In this document: in pieces, positions 1 to 5,967 of the stretch
Numbering within the stretch: position 1 is the first letter of the stretch
Layout: every line of letters starts with the position of its first letter
Assembly (NCBI GenBank): GCA_030619215.1
Contig: JAUXBV010000191.1
Span: forward strand, 1 to 6,791
Source: Fibrobacterota bacterium
Lineage (GTDB): Bacteria > Fibrobacterota > Chitinivibrionia > Chitinivibrionales > JANQEN01
Reading direction: 5' to 3'
Length of the DNA stretch: 6,791 nt
Notes under the pieces: model-generated
The model's input: only the letters and a program-made list of their open reading frames with translations
Told to the model about the DNA's origin: nothing
The model's database searches: none
Program-made: the position numbers and the translations under genes

Positions 1-2136
1 AGTCCGGAAACAAACCGGCAGCCCATGTATAAAGATGGAAAATACAACCCTGACGTTTATAAATATTGTTCAGGATATCAATATGATGATGCTACCATAT
101 TTGGATTCAGCCATACGCATTTCAGCGGGACAGGGCACTCCGACCTGGGTGATTTCTTAATCATGCCAACGGTTGGTGTGTTGCAGTTGGACCCGGGAGA
201 TGCGAAAGTACCGCAAAGCGGATTTCATTCGGAATTTTCGCATGATAATGAACATGCCGAACCCGGATATTACAAAGTACATTTAGACGATTATAAAATT
301 ACTGCGGAATTAACGGCTTCCGATAGGGTTGGTTTTCATCAATACACATTTCCGAAATCAGATAGCGTTCATATTATATTGGATTTAATTTCAAACATCT
401 ATAACTATGATGGTAAAAACGTTTGGACATTTGTTCGGGTAGAGAATGATTCGCTCGTAACGGGGTATAGACAAACCACTGGTTGGGCAAGAACCAGAAA
501 AGTGTTTTTTGCCATGCGGTTCTCTAAATCATTCCATAATTACGGACATAAGAAATATGACGATGTAAAATACAATGGCTTTTACAAAAAGTTTAATGAA
601 ACCGAAAACTTTCCTGAAATGGCAGGAAAGAATATACGTGCTTACTTCGATTTTAAAACTGAAGAAGAGGAAAAAATTAAGATAAAATTTGCTCTTTCCT
701 GTGTAAGTACAAGAGGGGCATTAAAAAATTTACAAGTCGAAATCCCGCATTGGGATTTTGATAAAGTAAAGCAGGAAACACAACAAAAATGGAACAATGA
801 ATTATCGAAAATAGTAGTAGAAACCCAGACAAAAAAGCAAAAAGAGACATTTTATACCGCACTTTACCACACCATGCTGGGACCCGTTATTTATGAAGAT
901 GTAGATGGCTCATATCGTGGTTTGGACCGGAATATCTACCAATCGGATGGCTTTACAAATTATACCATTTTTTCTATTTGGGATACCTATAGGGCGTTGC
1001 ATCCTCTGTTTAATATTATACAACCGCAACGAAACAGTGACATGATAAAATCCATGTTAGCACATTACGATCAGAGTGTACATAATATGTTGCCTGTCTG
1101 GAGCCATTATGCCAATGAAAACTGGTGTATGGTCGGCTACCATGCCGCTTCGGTTATTGCAGATGCTATTGTAAAAGGCACAACAGATATAGATTTGGAA
1201 AGAGCATTAAAGGCTTGTGAAAGCACGTCTACTTTGTCCTATTATGACGGTATTGACAGTTACATGTCTTTAGGATATGTGCCGGAAGATAAAAGTTCTT
1301 ATTCTGTATCAAAAACATTGGAGTATGCTTATGATGACTGGTGTATTGCACAGATAGCTAAAAAAGCCGGTAATGAACGGGTTTATAATAATTATATAAA
1401 ACGGTCGAAAAATTATTTGAATGCATACGATCCTGAGATAGGATATATGCGTCCGAAATTAGCAAATGGTGAATGGCGAAAAGATTTTAATCCAATGGAT
1501 ACACACGGACAGGGATTTATTGAAGGTAATGCCTGGAATTACGGACTGTATGTACCTCATGAAATAGACAGTATGATTGCCATGATGGGCGGAAAAGATA
1601 AATTCTCTGATCATTTGGATAAGATTTTCACCACAGAAATTGAAGATAAATATATTGAGAAAAACGAGGATATTACCCGGGATGGTATCATCGGGAATTA
1701 TGTTCACGGTAATGAGCCGGGGCATCATATACCGTATTTATATAACTGGACCAACCATCCGTGGAAGACTCAGGAGAGGGTCAGGATGATCATGGAAACG
1801 ATGTATGGCAATAAGGAAGATGGCCTATGCGGCAATGATGATGCAGGACAGATGAGCGCGTGGTACATATTCAGCGCGCTGGGTTTTTATCCGGTAACTC
1901 CAGGTTCTGATGAATATGCAATCGGAAGCCCATTGGTAAATAAAGCTACCATCAAACTTGAGAATGGTAAGACATTAACCATAAATACCGTGAACCAGGG
2001 TAAGGAGAATGTTTACCTGGAAAAAGTGGAAGTAAATGGTAAAGAGGTTGGTGGGTATACATTAAAACATAGTGATATTATGAATGGGGGAGAAGTAATT
2101 TTTTATTTGAGAAGTACACCAAAAGAGATTGAATAA
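1..2136 (+). CDS. GH92 family alpha-mannosidase, 5' end missing
   Basis: Probable calcium-dependent, inverting exo-alpha-mannosidase of glycoside hydrolase family 92, which removes terminal mannose from glycans such as N-glycans or yeast mannan. The frame is open from base 1, and no ribosome binding site precedes the Met codon at base 25, so that Met is internal and the true start with any signal peptide lies upstream. Counting from that Met, the N-terminal beta-sandwich carries the family pattern C-S-G-Y-x-Y (15-20) and G-F-S-H-T-H (27-32). The helical barrel has S-I-W-D-T-Y-R (317-323), E-G-N-A-W (E500, aligned by eye with the family general acid), H-G-N-E-P (561-565) and G-N-D-D-A-G-Q (603-609, D606 the likely general base). 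A short beta domain ends the protein. The 703 visible residues suggest only some tens are missing, judging by usual GH92 length. Two TAA stops in tandem end it. The family is certain; the exact mannose linkage is not. Confidence 0.95.
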   Translation, partial: SPETNRQPMYKDGKYNPDVYKYCSGYQYDDATIFGFSHTHFSGTGHSDLGDFLIMPTVGVLQLDPGDAKVPQSGFHSEFSHDNEHAEPGYYKVHLDDYKITAELTASDRVGFHQYTFPKSDSVHIILDLISNIYNYDGKNVWTFVRVENDSLVTGYRQTTGWARTRKVFFAMRFSKSFHNYGHKKYDDVKYNGFYKKFNETENFPEMAGKNIRAYFDFKTEEEEKIKIKFALSCVSTRGALKNLQVEIPHWDFDKVKQETQQKWNNELSKIVVETQTKKQKETFYTALYHTMLGPVIYEDVDGSYRGLDRNIYQSDGFTNYTIFSIWDTYRALHPLFNIIQPQRNSDMIKSMLAHYDQSVHNMLPVWSHYANENWCMVGYHAASVIADAIVKGTTDIDLERALKACESTSTLSYYDGIDSYMSLGYVPEDKSSYSVSKTLEYAYDDWCIAQIAKKAGNERVYNNYIKRSKNYLNAYDPEIGYMRPKLANGEWRKDFNPMDTHGQGFIEGNAWNYGLYVPHEIDSMIAMMGGKDKFSDHLDKIFTTEIEDKYIEKNEDITRDGIIGNYVHGNEPGHHIPYLYNWTNHPWKTQERVRMIMETMYGNKEDGLCGNDDAGQMSAWYIFSALGFYPVTPGSDEYAIGSPLVNKATIKLENGKTLTINTVNQGKENVYLEKVEVNGKEVGGYTLKHSDIMNGGEVIFYLRSTPKEIE

Positions 2137-2178
2137 TAATCTTTTTTTATACCGACCAGAAAGAATACTATCTCCTAT

Positions 2179-2294
2179 TGTCATTGCGAGGACTATAGGA
2201 CGAAGCCCCGCTTTTTATGCGGGACGAAGCAATCTTCATAATGCTACCTTATAAGGATCGCCACTCCCGACTTAGCGTCGGGATCGCAATGACA
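2179..2294. repeat. 116-bp inverted-terminal interspersed repeat with two nested hairpins
   Basis: Perfect 11-bp terminal inverted repeats, TGTCATTGCGA at 2179-2189 and TCGCAATGACA at 2284-2294, bound the element. Inside lie two hairpins: CCCGC/GCGGG (2207-2211 with 2219-2223) and TCCCGAC/GTCGGGA (2265-2271 with 2277-2283). Each is flanked by a short direct repeat: GGACGAAGC at 2198-2206 and 2222-2230, and GGATCGC at 2255-2261 and 2281-2287. Elements with a TCATTGCGAG start and a GAAGCAATCT core recur in many bacterial genomes, so this is most likely a REP- or MITE-like non-coding repeat. It lies between two convergent genes, a usual home for such elements. No coding capacity is seen. A role in transcript ends is possible, but neither hairpin is followed by a T-run. 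Confidence 0.8.
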
Positions 2295-2330
2295 GTAAAT
2301 AAAACATAGGATATTTAATATACAATTCAG

Positions 2331-2372
2331 AATAAAAACACCCCTCCCTCCAGGTAAACTGAAGAAAGGGGT
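2331..2372 (-). terminator. Intrinsic terminator of the C25 peptidase gene
   Basis: Read on the minus strand, 28 bases after the peptidase stop codon, the sequence forms a 14-bp stem (2359-2372 with 2340-2353) around the 5-base loop TTTAC. The outer ACCCCT/AGGGGT and inner CTTCAG/CTGGAG halves are joined by two T-G wobbles, with one more wobble in the inner half. The stem is followed by GTTTTTATT (2339-2331). This is a textbook Rho-independent layout for the minus strand only; the plus-strand reading has no T-run after the stem. Confidence 0.85.
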
Positions 2373-2399
2373 ACTGGGGATTTGGTACTGATTTCCTGA

Positions 2400-5324
2400 T
2401 TATTTTCTGAACAGAATATTTATCGTCTTTGTAAAGTCCTTTGTTTCCATCCTGCACAAATACATTCCAGCTGCAATGCTTTGTCCGGTTCGATTCATTT
2501 TATCCAGAGAAATGGAGTGATATCCAGCCTTAACATTTCCACTCACCAGTGTACTTACCAGTTTCCCCTGGAGGTTGTAAAGCTTCAGGGTTACAAGGGA
2601 GGTGTTATTGCCGTTATTTGGTACCTGGAAGTAGATCCTTGATCCATTATATTTCAAATTAAAAGAGGCAGGTACCTTTGCGAGTGAATTGATAATCGGC
2701 ACTACGCCGTCAATTTTAAAATCGTCAACAGAGATATCGCTTTCCCAGCTGTCTCCGGTGATACCGCGGAGGCGGAATATGACACGGTCGCCTTTATATG
2801 GCTCCAAATCCAGTGTTTCTTCAAGCCAGTTATCGCCTTTATTCCCGCTTATGGTAATGACGTCATTCTGCCAGATCCCATCTACGCTTATATCAACGAT
2901 AAGATCGCCCATATGATCTTCACCGGCGTTGTCACTGAACATATGGTACCAGAAAGACAGTGTGGGGTCGCCAAGAGATTTAAAATTGAATTTCGGCGTT
3001 ACAAAGGTAAACTTTTTATTTGGGTTACCATTGTTACTCGCGGATGCTTCCGTGTAAATATAAATACCCTGATCAGTTCCTGTCGTATGGTCTGCCATGG
3101 GTCCTGTTACATCCGGAGGATCATCGATACGTGAAGGTGTGGGGCCGCTGTAAACAATCCAGTTCAGGTCATCATCGGAAAGCTGTTCATATTTGAATGG
3201 AAGTATATCGGATTGTGCTTCCAAAGTATCGAAATTCTGGAAATAGGGACAGACAATAATATATTCCGGAATGATGCTGAAGTTCGTATCACTTTCATCA
3301 TTAAGTGCGGTGCTGTCAATAGAGGTGATCTTGACCTTATAATCATCACCGGTATCATAGTCACCGGCTATCTGCCATTCAAGTGATCCGTTGCTTGCAA
3401 TTGAAGCAGCAAGGGTTTCTTTCAGGGATCCGCCTTTGAACAGCTCGATCATAACATTGCCGTCGATGTTATCCCCCCATTTAATTTCCTGGGTAGTACC
3501 CTGCTCCCACCTTTCACCTCCAGCCGGTGAATAAACATTGATAAATGGCTCAGAGCTGCCTTTGAGAATGTTGATTAACGGGTCACCAAACCATATATAC
3601 ATGGCCACATTACCTTTGGCGGTATTGCCGTGCTGGGCTATTGCCTCGGCATCTGCATGATTACGCAGATCACCTGCGGCTTCTATTCCTTCATCCCATG
3701 TACCGTAATATAATGCCCGGTCATAGGTGTGGTTGACAGTGGTCATACTTGGGTCATTGGCCGCCAGAATGGCGACAGCGCCTTCTTCCTGGCATATAAA
3801 GGCTTCGGCAAGACAATCGCTTGAGGAGCTCATATCACCATTAGTACATGCCATGCAAAAAACAACAGGTGTCATTTTGCCATTTTCAAGTGCTGAAGCA
3901 TCACTGGTAGAATAACTGCTGCCGTTCCAGCCGCTCCAGGACGTTCTTGAACCGTGGCCGCGGTAATTGACCACCAGCCGTCCCTCATTGATGGCCTCCG
4001 TTACCTGCGCATTCGTAGCGTTTTCACCACCGTACTTCCGGTCCATGACAGGAGGTTCCAGTATATAATCGTGATCGTAAATTGACTCCTTGCAGGCCGT
4101 ATATTTTTCCGGGTAATCCTCTCTATGTGCAATCAATATGGATTTTTTACGCCATTCGCCCGGATAGGCCAGGGTCTGAAAGTCAAGGGTTTTGGCTACC
4201 ATATAACTCAATTCAGTTTCATCTGTTGCGGGCATGCGGCCGAGTCCCACGTCGCCGACCAAATCATCACCGTCAAGCCAGGAGTACCACGAATCCGAAT
4301 CCTTACCGCTGTAAGCGTCTACCTTGTGGGTAATTGCAGGCAGATCTCCTACCAGCAAGACGTAATCCAGCTCTCCGGCGCCGTAAACGGTCTCTATGTA
4401 TCCTTTAATCGCATCTGCATCTGCGGAAGTGCCGATATCAGAAACGTTCTTCAACTCAACAGTGAATCCCTGGCTGGTGTAATAGCTTACCAGATTCGTG
4501 AGGCTGGCAGCGTCCATAAAGTCACCGTCTGTAATAATGAGGTAATCGGTAGCCCTGCTGTTATTCATCTTTGCCTTGCCCGGTATCATTGTGTATTCCA
4601 TGAAGTCGTAGTTGAGGAGCAGTGCCTTAAAGGTGTTTGCAAGGTTGGACGGGAAGGTGAGTGTCTTGCCTGCGTTGCTGCCGGTATAGGTAACCTTGCA
4701 GGTAATTCTGGAAGCTGCCTGCATTGTTCCTGAGACCGGGTTATAACGGAACGGATTGATCATTAGGGTTGCGAGATGCACACCGCGCATGACGATCGTT
4801 TCTGAAGTGGACGCCCATGCTTCCGGGTAGTACCTGTCAGTACTGTAAAGCTGTTTGTTGATGGTAAACGTCCTGTCTGCTGCTGATTCTGTTTCAAGCA
4901 GGGGGCGCTGATGCGGTTCGACTTTCACCTTCTCAAATGTTTCAAACTCCACACCGGTCACCTCGACTGTAACAGCCGCACCTGCGGGAACAGCAAAAAA
5001 GCGTCTCATTAGGGGAAGTCCCGGTGCTCCTATTACATCAGTTTTACACTGGCCGGGAAAGGTGATGCTGTGCCAGTTTTCATTGTTAAGAGACACTCTC
5101 TCAGAAGAGAAGCCCGGCAGGGTAAAGCTGACACTCATAGCGGCTGCGTCGGAGGGAGAGGCTTTAATGGCAACTCCTTCAGCCTGAGCCCCGCTGAGGT
5201 TATACCAACCCGAAGCCGGGATATTAGATGCGTGGGCGGAAAATGAGCCGATAACCAGAAAAAGTACTGTAGCAATTGTTACACTTACAGAAGCCCCTCT
5301 ACAAGGAGTCGTGAGCTTTCTCAT
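2400..5324 (-). CDS. Secreted gingipain-like C25 cysteine peptidase with Ig, MAM-like and C-terminal sorting domains
   Basis: Complete 974-residue modular extracellular peptidase. Residues 1-32 are a Sec signal peptide with probable cleavage after S-A-H-A. Residues about 95-250 resemble the C25 propeptide (G-x-P-G-L-P-L and a proline-rich P-A-G-A-A strand). The catalytic domain spans about 259-590: the D-G-D-D...G-R-M-P-A segment (351-365), catalytic His457 in N-Y-R-G-H-G-S and catalytic Cys493 in A-C-T-N-G-D, matching the gingipain His/Cys dyad in order and roughly in spacing. Then come a Kre9/Ig-like module (about 595-684, S-P-A-G-G-E-R-W), a MAM-like jelly roll (about 690-872) and a C-terminal domain (about 885-974) resembling Por/T9SS type A or FlgD-like sorting tails, ending in a basic I-L-F-R-K. 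Start: ATG at 5324 with GGAGG 7 bases upstream. The Arg- or Lys-specificity of gingipains cannot be assumed. The gene looks more G+C-rich than its neighbours, which may reflect separate ancestry. Confidence 0.93.
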   Translation of the reverse strand: MRKLTTPCRGASVSVTIATVLFLVIGSFSAHASNIPASGWYNLSGAQAEGVAIKASPSDAAAMSVSFTLPGFSSERVSLNNENWHSITFPGQCKTDVIGAPGLPLMRRFFAVPAGAAVTVEVTGVEFETFEKVKVEPHQRPLLETESAADRTFTINKQLYSTDRYYPEAWASTSETIVMRGVHLATLMINPFRYNPVSGTMQAASRITCKVTYTGSNAGKTLTFPSNLANTFKALLLNYDFMEYTMIPGKAKMNNSRATDYLIITDGDFMDAASLTNLVSYYTSQGFTVELKNVSDIGTSADADAIKGYIETVYGAGELDYVLLVGDLPAITHKVDAYSGKDSDSWYSWLDGDDLVGDVGLGRMPATDETELSYMVAKTLDFQTLAYPGEWRKKSILIAHREDYPEKYTACKESIYDHDYILEPPVMDRKYGGENATNAQVTEAINEGRLVVNYRGHGSRTSWSGWNGSSYSTSDASALENGKMTPVVFCMACTNGDMSSSSDCLAEAFICQEEGAVAILAANDPSMTTVNHTYDRALYYGTWDEGIEAAGDLRNHADAEAIAQHGNTAKGNVAMYIWFGDPLINILKGSSEPFINVYSPAGGERWEQGTTQEIKWGDNIDGNVMIELFKGGSLKETLAASIASNGSLEWQIAGDYDTGDDYKVKITSIDSTALNDESDTNFSIIPEYIIVCPYFQNFDTLEAQSDILPFKYEQLSDDDLNWIVYSGPTPSRIDDPPDVTGPMADHTTGTDQGIYIYTEASASNNGNPNKKFTFVTPKFNFKSLGDPTLSFWYHMFSDNAGEDHMGDLIVDISVDGIWQNDVITISGNKGDNWLEETLDLEPYKGDRVIFRLRGITGDSWESDISVDDFKIDGVVPIINSLAKVPASFNLKYNGSRIYFQVPNNGNNTSLVTLKLYNLQGKLVSTLVSGNVKAGYHSISLDKMNRTGQSIAAGMYLCRMETKDFTKTINILFRK

Positions 5325-5353
5325 ATCTTCCCCTCCCCAAAAAAGTAATTGAT

Positions 5354-5382
5354 ATATAATTAGGTGAAAATTTCTATAACAA
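5354..5382 (-). promoter_or_regulatory. Candidate promoter of the C25 peptidase gene
   Basis: On the minus strand TTGTTA (5382-5377) and TTATAT (5359-5354) are spaced by 17 bases, giving a predicted start near 5347 and a leader of about 20 bases that carries the ribosome binding site GGAGG (5336-5332). The region is AT-rich, so such a match can occur by chance. The Bacteroidota -7 motif TAnnTTTG is not seen. Confidence 0.35.
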
Positions 5383-5443
5383 TATACTGAAACATTGGGC
5401 GCCAGGTCGTTTGTGATGAATTGTGATGATTTATCAGTATATT
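5381..5443. repeat. 10-bp inverted repeat enclosing a tandem 10-mer, upstream of the peptidase gene
   Basis: AATATACTGA (5381-5390) and TCAGTATATT (5434-5443) are perfect inverted copies 43 bases apart. Between them sit the palindrome GGCGCC (5398-5403) and two adjacent copies of TTGTGATGA (5411-5419 and 5421-5429). The left arm overlaps the candidate -35 box of the peptidase promoter. This could be a paired operator or a small non-coding element; no known regulator site is recognised. Confidence 0.5.
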
Positions 5444-5542
5444 ACTTGCTTTGAATTATGAAGGATAAAACCCTTCCCCCGTCCTACTATATAATATATC
5501 AAAAAAAGCGAAGTTTTTCCGGTTTTATTTGGCAGATATGGG

Positions 5543-5571
5543 TTGTTACCTATAAAAAGACGATATATATT
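5543..5571 (+). promoter_or_regulatory. Candidate distal sigma70-type promoter, plus strand
   Basis: TTGTTA (5543-5548) and TATATT (5566-5571) are 17 bases apart, a good match in spacing and at the -10 box. It would give a transcript starting near 5578 with a leader of almost 400 bases before the selenoprotein gene. In AT-rich DNA a chance match is quite possible. Confidence 0.3.
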
Positions 5572-5655
5572 GAAATGTCTGGTATTTTGTTGTGAAAACA
5601 TACTATAAATAACAAAATGCCGCTTTAGTGCGAAGTGCTCGTTAAGGGGTACAAC

Positions 5656-5684
5656 TTGTGAAAATCAGTAAAAATTTTTACTAT
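5656..5684 (+). promoter_or_regulatory. Candidate promoter of the selenoprotein gene, overlapped by a palindrome
   Basis: TTGTGA (5656-5661) and TACTAT (5679-5684) are spaced by 17 bases. The perfect 16-bp palindrome AGTAAAAATTTTTACT (5667-5682) covers most of the spacer and runs into the -10 box, where a bound repressor would block polymerase. The predicted start near 5691 leaves a leader of about 275 bases. Each box matches the consensus at only four of six positions. Confidence 0.35.
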
Positions 5685-5719
5685 TAGGGTGTTCCGGCTC
5701 CTCCCGTTTTACGCACTTA

Positions 5720-5757
5720 TCTGCGTGTGGGAAACCACAGGCAGACGGCAAAAGCCG
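5720..5757 (+). promoter_or_regulatory. GAAA-capped hairpin pair in the putative leader of the selenoprotein gene
   Basis: TCTGC-G-TGTGG (5720-5730) pairs with CCACA-G-GCAGA (5735-5745), giving ten base pairs with one G-G mismatch, closed by a GAAA (GNRA) tetraloop at 5731-5734. Directly adjoining is a second hairpin, CGGC-AAAA-GCCG (5746-5757). Competing pairings exist: CGGCT (5695-5699) with AGCCG (5753-5757), CCGT (5704-5707) with ACGG (5745-5748), and ACGCA (5711-5715) with TGCGT (5722-5726). No T-run follows, so it is not an intrinsic terminator. A tetraloop-capped stem and exclusive alternatives suit a cis-regulatory RNA, but I cannot assign it to a known riboswitch family. Confidence 0.4.
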
Positions 5758-5830
5758 CGTTAATATTCGTAGTATGTAAATCGGATAAGGTTGTTTTACA
5801 GTTAACAATAAGGAAGAGATGCTTTTTTCC

Positions 5831-5849
5831 TGTTCTCAAAATGAGAACA
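5831..5849. promoter_or_regulatory. Operator-like palindrome TGTTCTCA-AAA-TGAGAACA
   Basis: This perfect 8-bp inverted repeat with a 3-base centre lies about 120 bases before the selenoprotein start. A further TGTTCT half-site follows at 5854-5859. The form is typical of a dimeric helix-turn-helix operator. It does not fit the Gram-positive LexA arrangement, in which GAAC precedes GTTC. No T-run follows on either strand, so a terminator is unlikely. Confidence 0.4.
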
Positions 5850-5967
5850 AAAATGTTCTACGGTTTTTTAAAAATACTATCTAAAGAAACAATTTTAGAT
5901 ATATTAATAACAAAAGAACCTGGGGTAAATATTATTAAATGACGCTAAAGAAGAAGGAGGGGTCCTG

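Larger units (their letters stand above)
5325..5967. other. 643-bp divergent intergenic region without a convincing gene
   Basis: This stretch separates the start codons of the peptidase gene (minus) and the selenoprotein gene (plus). It is AT-rich and full of small palindromes. A GTG-initiated 71-codon frame at 5727-5942 has no recognisable protein character and overlaps the hairpin region, so it is not called. Apart from the inverted repeats, candidate promoters and hairpins listed separately, a longer inverted repeat is visible: GGTATTTTGTT (5581-5591) with AACAAAATGCC (5611-5621), 11 bp with one T-G wobble and a 19-base loop. The size of the region suggests regulated divergent expression or room for a small RNA. 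Confidence 0.7.

Noticed and set aside
2137..2150. T-run after the GH92 stop as an intrinsic terminator.
   Set aside because: No stem-loop precedes the T-run.
4125..4733. 202-codon open frame on the plus strand inside the peptidase gene.
   Set aside because: It lies entirely antisense to the C25 catalytic and propeptide region, which has clear family motifs; its composition looks like a shadow of that gene.
5500..5520. A-run and T-run around GCGAAG as a terminator hairpin.
   Set aside because: The stem would be only about five A-T pairs with no G-C clamp, and no gene ends here.
5711..5765. Cyclic di-GMP-I (GEMM) riboswitch, suggested by the GAAA tetraloop and a GCAAAAGCC stretch.
   Set aside because: The conserved CGCACAGGGCAAACC-type 5' part is missing and the second hairpin domain is not seen, so only a generic structured leader is reported.
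5727..5942. Possible 71-codon gene starting at GTG.
   Set aside because: No ribosome binding site, no recognisable protein pattern, and it overlaps the leader hairpin and the operator-like palindrome.
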